Assembly: GCF_030818905.1 (NCBI RefSeq)
Contig: NZ_JAUTAZ010000001.1
Location: 3,286,001-3,350,000, forward strand
DNA from: Microbacterium sp. SORGH_AS_0888
GTDB lineage: Bacteria > Actinomycetota > Actinomycetes > Actinomycetales > Microbacteriaceae
Direction of reading: 5' to 3'
Length of the DNA: 64,000 bases
This document shows positions 20,266 to 28,732 of this stretch, piece by piece (the stretch's first letter is position 1; each line of letters begins with the position of its first letter). Under the pieces are notes generated by a model. It was not told the origin of the DNA. It saw nothing but the letters and a program-made list of their open reading frames with translations, and did no database searches. Made by a program: the position numbers and the translations under genes.

Positions 20266-21369
20266 TCAGGCGGCGGCGATGGCCTTGTCGGTCAGCCGGT
20301 CGCCCGACTCGAGGTCGAACACGTGCACGTGACCCGGGACGGGCGCCAGCACGACGGTCTCGCCCGCGTTCGGGTGACGACGGCCGTCGACGCGCGCCAC
20401 GATGTCGGTGCGCTTGCCGTTGATCTCCGAGTGGCCGTAGAGGTAGCCGTCCGCGCCGAGCTCCTCGACGAGGTCGACCACGACCGACAGGCCCTTGCCA
20501 TCGGCGGGGCCGACCTGGATGTCCTCCGGGCGGACGCCGATCGTGACCTGCGAGCCGTTGGCCTTGCCGATCGTGTCGGCCTCGACCGGGACCACGAGGT
20601 CGCCGAACTTCACGCCGCCCTCCGCGATGTCGGCGGCGAACAGGTTCATGGCCGGCGAGCCGATGAAGCCGGCGACGAACACGTTGTTCGGACGCTCGTA
20701 CAGGTCGCGCGGGGTTCCGACCTGCTGCAGCAGACCGTCCTTGAGCACGGCGATGCGGTCGCCCATGGTGAGCGCCTCGGTCTGGTCGTGGGTGACGTAG
20801 ACCGTCGTGACGCCCAGGTTCCGCTGGAGCGACGCGATCTGGGTGCGGGTCTGCACACGCAGCTTCGCATCCAGGTTCGACAGCGGCTCGTCCATGAGGA
20901 AGACCTGCGGCTTGCGGACGATGGCGCGACCCATCGCGACACGCTGGCGCTGACCGCCGGAGAGCGCCTTCGGCTTGCGGGTCAGGTACTCCTCGAGGTC
21001 GAGCAGCTTGGCGGCCTCCAGCACGCGCTGGGCGCGCTCCTCCTTGCCGACGCCGGCGATCTTCAGGGCGAAGCCCATGTTCTCGGCCACCGTCATGTGG
21101 GGGTAGAGCGCGTAGTTCTGGAACACCATCGCGATGTCACGGTCCTTCGGCGGGATGTCGGTGACATCGCGGTCGCCGATGAGGATGCGGCCCGAGTTGA
21201 CCTCTTCGAGGCCGGCGAGCATCCGCAGCGAGGTGGACTTTCCGCAGCCGGAGGGGCCGACGAGGACGAGGAACTCGCCGTCGCCGATCTCGAGGTCGAG
21301 CTTGTCGACCGCGGCGCGGGTGCCTCCGGGGTAGAGACGGGTTGCGTTGTCATACGTGACGGACGCCAT
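20266..21369 (-). CDS. ugpC: Shared sugar ABC-transporter ATPase (MsiK/UgpC type)
   Basis: This ATPase energises several carbohydrate ABC importers from one gene, as MsiK does in Streptomyces. The 367-residue product has Walker A GPSGCGKST (38-46), the Q loop (VFQNYALYP), signature LSGGQRQR, Walker B VFLMDEP and the H loop (YVTHDQTEA), followed by the MalK-like regulatory OB domains from about 240. No permease genes are adjacent, which fits a stand-alone shared ATPase. AGGAG lies six bases before the ATG, and a hairpin lies just upstream of that. Confidence 0.93.
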   Translation of the reverse strand: MASVTYDNATRLYPGGTRAAVDKLDLEIGDGEFLVLVGPSGCGKSTSLRMLAGLEEVNSGRILIGDRDVTDIPPKDRDIAMVFQNYALYPHMTVAENMGFALKIAGVGKEERAQRVLEAAKLLDLEEYLTRKPKALSGGQRQRVAMGRAIVRKPQVFLMDEPLSNLDAKLRVQTRTQIASLQRNLGVTTVYVTHDQTEALTMGDRIAVLKDGLLQQVGTPRDLYERPNNVFVAGFIGSPAMNLFAADIAEGGVKFGDLVVPVEADTIGKANGSQVTIGVRPEDIQVGPADGKGLSVVVDLVEELGADGYLYGHSEINGKRTDIVARVDGRRHPNAGETVVLAPVPGHVHVFDLESGDRLTDKAIAAA

Positions 21370-21471
21370 TTTTTTCTCCTTCACCGGCAGGTACGTGCCG
21401 GACGATCCGTAGTGAATGGAATGAGCGGGGGCTTGTCCCGCACGCGCATCTTCGGGCGCACGATCAGTATG
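21370..21471 (-). promoter_or_regulatory. Promoter and structured leader of the sugar ABC ATPase (possible msiK-type RNA)
   Basis: On the reverse strand a -10-like CATACT (21466-21471) would start a leader of about 90 bases. Just before the ribosome site a hairpin forms, CCGGCA (21384-21389) with TGCCGG (21396-21401) around a six-base loop. An RNA element called msiK has been described before msiK genes in actinobacteria; location and gene agree. I cannot confirm the family without a covariance search. Confidence 0.4.
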
Positions 21472-21577
21472 GCACGCCCGTCTGGGCATTTCCCAGGGAC
21501 GCTGACTAGCATCGAGAGGGCCGTTTCACCCGGGCGGCCCGCCGGATCGACCGGCTTTCGCGTGTCCCAGAGGTTCC

Positions 21578-22549
21578 ATGTCCCACGACGACTCCCCGAA
21601 CGTGCCCGCGCCGAGCGATCGGCGCGAGGCGGTTCGAGAGAAGGCCCAGAAGGTCAAGGCGAAGCACGCGCGCGCGCACACCGCCCGGCTCGTCATCCTC
21701 GTGGTCCTCGCGATCGTCGTCGTGGCAGCGATCGTCATCGGCGTCGTCCTGGCGGTCACGTCGCAGACCGCGAAGCCGACGGCCTTCCCGCTGAACATCG
21801 ACTCCGACGGCGGTGTCGCGATCACCTCGATCGCCGATCCCACGCCGGTGGTCGCTCCGACCGCCACGCCGGCGCCCACCGCATCCGCGCCCGCGGCGGG
21901 CACGGATGCGGTGCCGGCGCCCACCGAGTCGGCCTCGCCGACGACGGCGCCCACCCCGGGTCCCACCTCGGCCTCGACGGTCGACATCCGGATCTACGTC
22001 GACTACCTCGCCTCGGGTGCGAAGGACTTCGAGATCGCCAACACCCCGCAGCTGACGAAGTGGTTCGCAGCGGGCTCGGCGACCCTCACCTACTACCCGG
22101 TGGCGATCCTCACGGCGAAGTCGAACGGCACGAAGTACTCGCTGCGTGCGGCAGCGGCCGCGGCCTGTGTCGCCAACTACTCGCCAGCCTCGTTCTACGC
22201 CTTCTCGCATCAGCTCCTGCTCCAGCAGCCCGGTGTCGACTCGGCCGGTCTCGACGACACGGCGCTCGGCGACCTGGCCGCCTCGACGGGGGCGACCTCC
22301 GCCGACGAGGTGCGCGAGTGCATCGAGGATGGGACGTTCGTCAGCTGGGCCCGGGGGGCGACCGACGCGGCTCTGGCAGGCATCCCGGCGACCGACGGCG
22401 TGACGCTGACCGGTGCACCCCTCGTGCTCGTCAACGGCCAGGAGTACCAGGGGTCGCTGACCGACCCCAAGGAGTTCGCGCAGTTCGTGTTGACGACGGC
22501 GAGCGACTCGTACTACCGCGGCACGCCCTCCCCGACGCCCAAGCCCTGA
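21578..22549 (+). CDS. Membrane-anchored DsbA-like thioredoxin-fold protein lacking the CxxC
   Basis: The 323-residue protein has a basic cytoplasmic head, one membrane helix (about residues 37-60), an Ala/Pro/Thr linker (about 85-133) and an extracytoplasmic domain with DsbA/thioredoxin-4 features: a first strand (VDIRIYVDYLASGAKDFE), a helical insert with FYAFSHQLLLQQ and a C-terminal GAPLVLVNGQEYQGSL with the cis-proline-like site. Where relatives have C-P-x-C, this one reads YLASGAKDF, so it has no redox pair; only two cysteines remain, in the helical part. A structural or binding role is more likely than oxidase activity. Confidence 0.75.
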   Translation: MSHDDSPNVPAPSDRREAVREKAQKVKAKHARAHTARLVILVVLAIVVVAAIVIGVVLAVTSQTAKPTAFPLNIDSDGGVAITSIADPTPVVAPTATPAPTASAPAAGTDAVPAPTESASPTTAPTPGPTSASTVDIRIYVDYLASGAKDFEIANTPQLTKWFAAGSATLTYYPVAILTAKSNGTKYSLRAAAAAACVANYSPASFYAFSHQLLLQQPGVDSAGLDDTALGDLAASTGATSADEVRECIEDGTFVSWARGATDAALAGIPATDGVTLTGAPLVLVNGQEYQGSLTDPKEFAQFVLTTASDSYYRGTPSPTPKP

Positions 22550-22629
22550 GGTGCCCTCGTGCCGCACGGACCCCCGGGCGGTGTCGGCTGGTCGCGCCCT
22601 CGCCGGGCCGTGCGGGTGAGCCGTCGTGC

Positions 22630-22697
22630 GGGGATCGTGCGCGACGCGCCGGGTGGCCGGCCCTCGTGTCGGCGTGTCGGGCGGAATCCCCGCAGGA
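22630..22697. repeat. Single dispersed copy of the 70-bp repeat unit
   Basis: This 68-base stretch, starting GGGGATCGTGCGCGACGCGC and ending TCCCCGCAGGA, matches the repeat unit at 59288-59357 at most positions. It lies in the gap between the DsbA-like gene and tRNA-Thr, where no gene is seen. Its two ends (GGGGAT and ATCCCC) are also complementary, so it can fold. Confidence 0.6.
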
Positions 22698-22759
22698 CGG
22701 TCGCGGCGGCAGCAGGGCCCCACAACGCACCGTAGACTCGTGGAGGCCCTTCGGGCCAG

Positions 22760-22832
22760 GCCGGCTTGGCGCAATTGGTAGCGCACCGTACTTGTAATAC
22801 GGGGGTTGCAGGTTCAAGTCCTGTAGCCGGCA
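22760..22832 (+). tRNA. tRNA-Thr (anticodon UGU)
   Basis: The 73-base gene folds as a cloverleaf: acceptor GCCGGCT/AGCCGGC, D arm GCGC...GCGC, anticodon stem CCGTA/TACGG with loop CTTGTAA, and T arm GCAGG-TTCAAGT-CCTGT. The anticodon TGT reads ACA codons (threonine). Discriminator base is A, and the 3' CCA is not encoded. Confidence 0.96.
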
Positions 22833-22903
22833 CCGTCACCGGTCCCTGCATCGACGCGCCTCTGGTCGCCGGGCATCCGCCGCACGGCGCGCGCGTCTTC
22901 GGC

Positions 22904-23335
22904 TCAGCCGTGGCCGGGACCGGCGCCATCCGTGCCGACGGCCGCGAACCGCGGGAGGCGCGGCGGCCGTCTCGCATCGGCGGACCCCGCCAGCGTCCCG
23001 TCGGGGGCGATGTGCGAGAACATCTCGCCGATGACCGCCAGGATGTGCGGATCCTCGACGCGGTAGAGCTGGCGGCGGCCGTCACGTCGGGCCGCGGCGA
23101 TGCCGGCGGCGCGCAGCTTCGCGAGGTGCTGGCTCGCGGCGGGCACATTCATGCCCGAGAGCTCGGCCAGCGTCGTCACGTCGTACTCGCCGGACGCCAT
23201 GAGCCAGACGAGGTGCAGGCGGGTGGGGGCGGACAGCATGTCGAATGTGGCGGCCGCGGCGGCGAGCTGCGCCTCCGTGACGGCAGCTGTTTCCCGGGGC
23301 GACTCCATGTGTTCCATCATCCAACGATCTGACAC
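22904..23335 (-). CDS. ArsR-family transcriptional regulator
   Basis: The product is a small winged-helix repressor: FDMLSAPTRLHLVWLMASGE, then the recognition region TTLAELSGMNVPAASQHLAKL and the wing AAARRDGRRQLYRVEDPHIL. No cysteine pair of the classical metal sites is visible, so the signal could be another metal geometry or a different cue. It is divergent from the uORF-permease-ATPase operon and probably controls it. The start is uncertain: GTG at 23335 or methionines at 23320, 23317 or 23308. Confidence 0.83.
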   Translation of the reverse strand: MSDRWMMEHMESPRETAAVTEAQLAAAAATFDMLSAPTRLHLVWLMASGEYDVTTLAELSGMNVPAASQHLAKLRAAGIAAARRDGRRQLYRVEDPHILAVIGEMFSHIAPDGTLAGSADARRPPRLPRFAAVGTDGAGPGHG

Positions 23336-23365
23336 ATGCGCAAGTCATTGAATGTCGGCTATGCT
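23330..23365 (+). promoter_or_regulatory. Promoter and candidate ArsR operator of the ABC operon
   Basis: TATGCT (23360-23365) is a -10 candidate for the rightward operon. Just upstream, TGAC (23330-23333) and GTCA (23344-23347) form an inverted pair around TGCGCA, a spacing usable by a dimeric repressor. It also overlaps the 5' end of the ArsR gene. This is a pattern-based proposal. Confidence 0.35.
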
Positions 23366-23407
23366 GATCGGCGGCCCAGCAGGCCGCGGACGAAGGAGGT
23401 GGACGGC

Positions 23408-23473
23408 ATGAGCTCTGACCCGAGTAGTACGGCATCGCCGCTCACCCCACCCTCCGCCGCGCCCCTGCCCTGA
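23408..23473 (+). CDS. 21-residue leader peptide before the ABC transporter operon
   Basis: A near-perfect ribosome site AAGGAGGT (23393-23400) stands seven bases before an ATG that opens 21 codons and stops at 23473, 44 bases before the permease start. The peptide is Ser/Pro/Ala-rich with no membrane helix. The strong ribosome site on so short a frame in an intergenic leader suggests a regulatory leader peptide. It could instead be a chance frame or a small functional peptide. Confidence 0.5.
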   Translation: MSSDPSSTASPLTPPSAAPLP

Positions 23474-23517
23474 CGCCGTCGCGCGGCACCTCTCTGTCAT
23501 CGAAAGAGGAGGCCGAG

Positions 23518-25266
23518 ATGGCTTCGCTGCGCTCATTCACCTTCACCAGCCAGAACGCCACGCTGCGCTCGCGCAGCCACCTGGCCGCCGACGTCGTCGT
23601 GCTCGCGGCCGTCGCCGTGATCTTCTGGCTCGTCGTCCAGCTCTCCCACGGCATCACGGCGCCGTTCGATCGGGTCACGGCGCCCTCGACCGTCTCGACC
23701 GATCCGGCGAACCTGCCGTACGACGCCGCACGTTCTCTGCTGCGGATGTTCATCGCGCTCGGGATCTCGACCGTGTTCACGTTCGTCTACGCCACGATCG
23801 CCGCCCGCTCCCGCCGCGCGGAGAAGATCATGCTGCCGGCGCTCGACGTGCTGCAGTCGGTCCCGGTGCTCGGGTTCCTCTCCATCACGCTCTCCATCTG
23901 GCTGACGCTTTTCCCCGGCACCGAGCTCGGCGTCGAGTGCGCGAGCATCTTCGCGATCTTCACGAGCCAGGCGTGGAACATGACCTTCGCGTTCTATCAG
24001 ACCCTCGTGACCCAGCCCCGCGAGCTGGACGAGGCCGCCCGTATCCTCCGGCTCACGCGGTGGCAGCGGTTCTGGCGCATGGACGTGCCATACGGCACGA
24101 TCCCGCTCGTCTGGAACGACATGATGAGCTTCGGCGGTGGCTGGTTCTTCCTGATCGCCTCCGAGGTGATCAGCGTCAACAACCACGTCTACGCCCTGCC
24201 CGGCATCGGCTCCTACGTCGCCGCCGCATCCCAGCAACAGGAGCTCGGGCGGATGCTGCTGGCCATCGCCGTGATGATCGTCATGGTCGTCGGGGTCAAC
24301 TTCCTGTTCTGGCGCCCGTTGACCGCGTGGGCCGAACGCTTCCGCACCGGCGACACGGTCGGCGCGGACCGGCAGCGCAGCCTCGTGCTCGACCTCGTCC
24401 GCCGCTCCGTCGTCCCCGGCGCGGTCGCCCGCGTTCTGCGTCCGGTGGGGGCGGCGCTCGATGGAGCGACCCGCCCGTTCGGGCGGACGGGACGCCCGCT
24501 CCGCGTGAATCCCGCCCGGCGCCGCGTGGGCGACATCCTCTTCGCCGTCGTCGTCTGCGCGCTCATCGCCATCGGTGTCGCCCGCATGCTCGGCTACATC
24601 GGAGACCACGCGGGGCTCGACCAGTTCGGCGTCGCGGCGGGGCTCGGGCTCGTGACCTTCGCGCGGGTCCTCGTCGTCCTCGTGGTCGGCACCCTCATCT
24701 GGGTGCCCGTCGGGGTCTGGATCGGGCTGAGCCCCCGGGTCACGCGGTTCGCTCAGCCGATCGTGCAGGTGCTCGCGAGCTTCCCGGCGAACTTCCTCTT
24801 CCCGTTCATCACGCTCGCCCTCATCACGACCGGCGTCAGCCTGAACATCGGCGGCATCCTGCTCATGGCGTTGGGGTCGCAGTGGTACATCCTGTTCAAC
24901 GTCATCGCCGGCGCGTCCGCGATCCCGAACGACCTGCGGGAGGCGGCCACCAGCCTCCGGCTCAGCCGCTGGCAGAAGTGGCGGATGCTGTACGGTCCCG
25001 CCATCTTCGCCTGCTGGGTGACGGGCGGCATCACCGCGGCCGGCGGCGCATGGAACGCCGCGATCGTCGCCGAGGTCGTCTCCTACGGCGACCAGACCCT
25101 CACCGCCGTGGGGCTCGGCGCCTACATCACGCAGGCGACCGCCGAGGGCGATTTCGCCAAGACCCTGGTCGGGGTGACCGTCATGAGCATCTTCGTCGTC
25201 GGCCTGAACCGCCTCTTCTGGCGCCGACTCTACGACTACGCCGAGCGCCGCTTCTCGCTCGCCTGA
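23518..25266 (+). CDS. ABC transporter double permease (two fused BPD_transp_1 domains)
   Basis: The 582-residue protein contains two copies of the NitT/TauT-type permease domain in tandem, each with about six helices. Each has its own EAA loop for the ATPase: ELDEAARILRLTRWQRFWRM (about 175-194) and DLREAATSLRLSRWQKWRM (about 475-493). A basic linker separates the halves near residue 270-340. Such fused permeases pair with ATPases carrying an extra C-terminal domain, as the next gene does. No substrate-binding protein is encoded here, and the substrate is unknown. AGAGGAGG lies before the ATG. Confidence 0.87.
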   Translation: MASLRSFTFTSQNATLRSRSHLAADVVVLAAVAVIFWLVVQLSHGITAPFDRVTAPSTVSTDPANLPYDAARSLLRMFIALGISTVFTFVYATIAARSRRAEKIMLPALDVLQSVPVLGFLSITLSIWLTLFPGTELGVECASIFAIFTSQAWNMTFAFYQTLVTQPRELDEAARILRLTRWQRFWRMDVPYGTIPLVWNDMMSFGGGWFFLIASEVISVNNHVYALPGIGSYVAAASQQQELGRMLLAIAVMIVMVVGVNFLFWRPLTAWAERFRTGDTVGADRQRSLVLDLVRRSVVPGAVARVLRPVGAALDGATRPFGRTGRPLRVNPARRRVGDILFAVVVCALIAIGVARMLGYIGDHAGLDQFGVAAGLGLVTFARVLVVLVVGTLIWVPVGVWIGLSPRVTRFAQPIVQVLASFPANFLFPFITLALITTGVSLNIGGILLMALGSQWYILFNVIAGASAIPNDLREAATSLRLSRWQKWRMLYGPAIFACWVTGGITAAGGAWNAAIVAEVVSYGDQTLTAVGLGAYITQATAEGDFAKTLVGVTVMSIFVVGLNRLFWRRLYDYAERRFSLA

Positions 25267-25307
25267 CGACCCGACCGCATCGACCCCCTGAAAGGACGTG
25301 AATCGCC

Positions 25308-26648
25308 ATGACCACTTCCCTCGCCACCCGCACCGCCCTGATCGAGGCCGCCCACCTCAGCGCCTCCTTCCCCTCCGCGAACGGATCGATCCTCCACGTC
25401 CTCGATGACGTCTCGCTGACGCTGCACGAGGGGGAGGTCGTCGCCCTTCTCGGCAAGTCCGGATCCGGCAAGTCGACCCTGCTCCGCACGCTCGCCGGTC
25501 TCATCTCTCCCACGAGCGGCGAGGTCCGCTACCGCGGCACGGTTCTGAACGGCGCCAACCCCGGTGCGGCGATGGTGTTCCAGTCGTTCGCCCTCATGCC
25601 GTGGCTGACGGTGCAGGACAACGTCGAGCTCGGACTCCGAGCAGCCGGCGTGCCCGCGGCGGAACGGCGCGCGCGTGCGCTGGCCGCGATCGACCAGATC
25701 GGACTCGACGGGTTCGAGACGGCCTACCCCCGCGAACTGTCCGGCGGCATGCGCCAGCGCGTGGGCTTCGCCCGTGCGCTCGTGCTCCAGCCCGATGTCC
25801 TGATGATGGACGAGCCCTTCTCCGCGCTCGACGTGCTGACGAGCGAGAACCTGCGCAACGAGCTCGTCTCGCTCTGGGCGCAGCCGGACTTCCCGACCAG
25901 GTGCATCTGCATCGTCACGCACAACATCGAGGAGGCGGTGCTGCTGGCCGACCGCGTCGTCGTGCTCGGCTCCAGCCCCGGGCACATCAAGGCCGAGGTC
26001 CCCGTCCTGCTGCCGCGGCCGCGCGATCGGCGCAGCCCGACGTTCGAGGCGACGGTGGATCGGCTCTACGCGATCCTCACCGGTCGCGACGAGAAGTCGG
26101 CGGCGTCGAGCGCCGCGACACCCGGCCCGCTCAGCCACCCGCTGCCGGACGCGAGCGTCGGGGGACTCGCGGGACTCGTGGAGATCGTCTACTCGCACGA
26201 CGGGCAGACGGACCTCCCCGATCTCGCCGACGAGCTCTCCTTCGAGGTCGACGACCTCCTGCCGCTCGTGGATGCCGCGCGGATGCTGGGGCTCCTGGAG
26301 GTCGACGGCGCCCAGGCGTTCCTCACGGAGGAGGGACGCGCCTGGTACACGGCCGACATCCAGCGGTCGAAGAGCATGTTCGCGTCGCTGGCGGCGCAGC
26401 GCGCACCGCTGGTCAAGACGATCGTCAAGGCGCTGGAGAACAGCAACGACGGAGCGCTGCGCGACGACTTCTTCCGCGACCTCCTCCGGCGCGGCTACAG
26501 CACGGAGGACACGGAGAAGCAGCTCGACATCGCGATCGACTGGGGGCGTTACGGCGAGCTCTTCGATTACGACGCGGACTCCGGCGAGCTCATCCTCTCC
26601 GAGGTCGCCGCGGCGTTGGCCGCGCGCGAGGAGCCCGCGGGCGGCTGA
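25308..26648 (+). CDS. ABC transporter ATPase with C-terminal AAA-associated domain
   Basis: Residues 10-250 are a NitT/TauT-type ATPase: Walker A GKSGSGKST (49-57), Q loop VFQSFALMPWLTV, signature LSGGMRQRVG, Walker B VLMMDEPF and IVTHNIEEA. Residues about 280-440 form the extra domain found in this subfamily (AAA-associated, winged-helix-like), with LAGLVEIVYSHDGQTDLPDL and SMFASLAAQRAPLVKTIVKA, which may sense a ligand or the membrane state. It follows the double permease by 41 bases. The system lacks a binding protein and is presumably controlled by the divergent ArsR gene. Confidence 0.88.
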   Translation: MTTSLATRTALIEAAHLSASFPSANGSILHVLDDVSLTLHEGEVVALLGKSGSGKSTLLRTLAGLISPTSGEVRYRGTVLNGANPGAAMVFQSFALMPWLTVQDNVELGLRAAGVPAAERRARALAAIDQIGLDGFETAYPRELSGGMRQRVGFARALVLQPDVLMMDEPFSALDVLTSENLRNELVSLWAQPDFPTRCICIVTHNIEEAVLLADRVVVLGSSPGHIKAEVPVLLPRPRDRRSPTFEATVDRLYAILTGRDEKSAASSAATPGPLSHPLPDASVGGLAGLVEIVYSHDGQTDLPDLADELSFEVDDLLPLVDAARMLGLLEVDGAQAFLTEEGRAWYTADIQRSKSMFASLAAQRAPLVKTIVKALENSNDGALRDDFFRDLLRRGYSTEDTEKQLDIAIDWGRYGELFDYDADSGELILSEVAAALAAREEPAGG

Positions 26649-26737
26649 GCCGTGCGCCCTCGGTACGCTGGGGGAGTCGAGGGATCCCGGATGCGGACGC
26701 CTTCGTCGACGGTCCCCGTGTTCTCGATGAGGTGTAC

Positions 26738-27694
26738 ATGACTGCCGGTGTCGCGCGCGACCGTCGCCTTCCGCCCTGGCTGGCGATGGGCGGCGCCGTG
26801 ACGGTGGGTGTGCTCACGACGACGCAGGCGCAGGTCAACGGCTCGCTCGCGGCGGCGCTCGCCGACGCCCAGATGGCTGCGCTCGTGTCGTTCGGCTCCG
26901 GCTTCCTCATCCTGCTCGCGATCGTGCCCGCGACGTCCGCCGGCCGCGCCGGGCTGCGCGAGCTCCGCGCCGGGATCCGTGCAGGGCGGGTGCCGTGGTG
27001 GATGCTGCTCGGCGGCTGCGCCGGGGCGTTCACCGTGAGCGTGCAGGGCGGGACCGTGGCCACCATCGGCGTCGCGGCGTTCACGGTCGGCGTCGTCGCC
27101 GGTCAGACGACGGGCGGGATCGTGCTCGACCGGGTGGGCTACGGGCCCGGCGGGCGTGTGGGCGTCACGATCGGACGCCTGTCGGGCGCGGTCTTCGCCG
27201 TGGCCGCGGTCGTCGTCGCCCTCGTCGGAGCCGGGGGCAGCGCGGCCCCGCCGTGGATGCTCGTGCTGCCGTTCCTCGCCGGCGCGGGGATCTCGTACCA
27301 GCAGGCCACCAACGGGCGGCTGCGTCACGCCGTCGGCAGCCCGCTGACGGCGACCCTCGTCAACTTCGCCGTCGGGACGGCTGCGCTGGCCGCCGCCTGG
27401 GCCGTCCATCTGCTCGTGGCGGGACCGCCGCACGCATGGCCGGCGGCTCCGTGGATGTACGCGGGCGGAGCGCTCGGCGTCGTGTACATCTTCCTGTCGG
27501 CCGCGATCGTCCGCCATACCGGCGTGCTCCGGCTCGGTCTCGGCTCCGTGGTCGGGCTGCTGGCGACATCCGCGGTCCTGGATGCCGCCTTCCCCGGACG
27601 CGCGGCACCGCCGCTGCCGGTGGCGATCGCCGCCGTGGCCGTCGGGCTCGCCGGCGTCATCGTCGGCACCCTGCCGGGATGGCGCCGGCGCTGA
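26738..27694 (+). CDS. DMT-family transporter of the YdcZ (DUF606) type
   Basis: The 318-residue product has about ten helices in two similar halves, each starting with a G-x6-T-x-Q-x2-N-type motif: TTTQAQVNGSLAAAL (about 27) and ISYQQATNGRLRHAVGSPL (about 190). YdcZ proteins are small-molecule transporters of unknown substrate. GAGGTG lies close to the chosen ATG at 26738. It lies 90 bases downstream of the ABC ATPase and could be read from its own promoter (TACGCT near 26664). Confidence 0.8.
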   Translation: MTAGVARDRRLPPWLAMGGAVTVGVLTTTQAQVNGSLAAALADAQMAALVSFGSGFLILLAIVPATSAGRAGLRELRAGIRAGRVPWWMLLGGCAGAFTVSVQGGTVATIGVAAFTVGVVAGQTTGGIVLDRVGYGPGGRVGVTIGRLSGAVFAVAAVVVALVGAGGSAAPPWMLVLPFLAGAGISYQQATNGRLRHAVGSPLTATLVNFAVGTAALAAAWAVHLLVAGPPHAWPAAPWMYAGGALGVVYIFLSAAIVRHTGVLRLGLGSVVGLLATSAVLDAAFPGRAAPPLPVAIAAVAVGLAGVIVGTLPGWRRR

Positions 27695-27717
27695 GCCCGC
27701 GCCGGCTCAGCGCCGGC

Positions 27718-28254
27718 TCAGCGGGGCATGCGCGAGAGGAAGCGCTCCCCGTCGACACCCCGGCGGTGCCCGGTGCGCTCGCGGCCCTCCGGCTTGCCGC
27801 CGACGTAGAGCCAGCCGAGCAGCCGCTCGCCCTTGCCGAGCCCGTGCGCCTTGGCCACAGCCTTGCTGCGGGTGTAGCTCCCGGTGCGCCAGAACACGCC
27901 CCATCCGGCCTCGTCGAGCACCAGGCTGAGCGCATGGGCGACGCCCGAGGCGACGGCCTCCTGCTCCCAGTCGGGGACCTTGCTCTTGCGGATGCTCGCG
28001 ACCACAGCGATCAGCAGCGGGGCGCGCATCGGCTTGGTCGAGAAGCCGTCCTTGTGCTCCGCCTTGTGGATCGCCCGCCCGAGCGTGCGCCGGTCGTCGC
28101 CGCGCAGCTCGATGAGCCGCCAGGGCTTGAGCGAGGAGTGGTCGGCGACGCGTCCCGCGGCGGCGACCATCCGCACCAGCTCCTCGTGGTCGGGCGCCGC
28201 ATCGGTCACCTTCGACCAGGAGCGTCGACGACGCATGGCGTCGAGTGCCGTCAT
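27718..28254 (-). CDS. Nitroreductase family protein
   Basis: Family members bind FMN and reduce nitro compounds, quinones or enones with NAD(P)H. The 178-residue product shows the FMN phosphate-loop start (MRRRRSWSKVTD), HSSLKPWRLIELRG, the PLLIAVVAS strand and the C-terminal GWLYVGGKPEGRER. The ATG overlaps the msrB stop (ATGA), so it is translated with msrB. The pairing with methionine sulfoxide reductase points to a redox-repair role, by inference. Confidence 0.85.
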   Translation of the reverse strand: MTALDAMRRRRSWSKVTDAAPDHEELVRMVAAAGRVADHSSLKPWRLIELRGDDRRTLGRAIHKAEHKDGFSTKPMRAPLLIAVVASIRKSKVPDWEQEAVASGVAHALSLVLDEAGWGVFWRTGSYTRSKAVAKAHGLGKGERLLGWLYVGGKPEGRERTGHRRGVDGERFLSRMPR

Positions 28255-28658
28255 GCCTCGTCCTGCGGCGTGAAGTCGAGGGCGATCGAGTTCATGCAGT
28301 ACCGGTCTCCCGTGGGCGTGCCGAAGCCGTCGGGGAAGACGTGGCCGAGGTGCGAGCCGCACGAGGCGCACCGCACCTCGGTGCGCTCCATCCCGTGGCT
28401 GTTGTCCTCGATCAGCTCGACCGCATCCGGCCGGATGGACTCGTAGAAGCTCGGCCATCCGCAGTGGGAGTCGAACTTCGTCCCGCTCTTGAAGAGCTCG
28501 GCTCCGCACGCGGCGCAGGTGTACAGCCCGGCGCGCTGCTCGTCGAGCAGCTCACCGGTCCACGGGCGCTCGGTGGCCGCCTCGCGGAGCACGGCGTACT
28601 GCTCTGCGCCCAGCTCCTCGCGCCACTGGTCCTCGGACTTGTTCACGGCATAGCTCAT
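28251..28658 (-). CDS. msrB: Peptide-methionine (R)-S-oxide reductase MsrB
   Basis: MsrB reduces methionine-R-sulfoxide in proteins. The 135-residue product has both zinc pairs (CAACGAEL and CASCGSHLGH), the conserved KFDSHCGWPSF, and catalytic cysteine in GDRYCMNSIALDF. GGAGGATCC precedes the ATG at 28658, which fixes the start. It is the first gene of the msrB-nitroreductase pair and is divergent from the DUF2332 gene. Confidence 0.95.
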   Translation of the reverse strand: MSYAVNKSEDQWREELGAEQYAVLREAATERPWTGELLDEQRAGLYTCAACGAELFKSGTKFDSHCGWPSFYESIRPDAVELIEDNSHGMERTEVRCASCGSHLGHVFPDGFGTPTGDRYCMNSIALDFTPQDEA

Positions 28659-28732
28659 GGATCCTCCTTGTTCCTCCCATTCAACCCTGTCCGCGCGAGC
28701 GCTGTTCCCCGCGTTGCCCGAGAATGGATGTC

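Noticed and set aside
19090..22797. A 1235-codon forward frame opposite DUF4032 and the sugar ABC ATPase
   Set aside because: It mirrors conserved genes on the other strand and has no protein-like pattern.
22833..22903. An island junction downstream of tRNA-Thr
   Set aside because: The following ArsR gene and operon have normal composition, and there are no integrase genes or repeats of the tRNA end.
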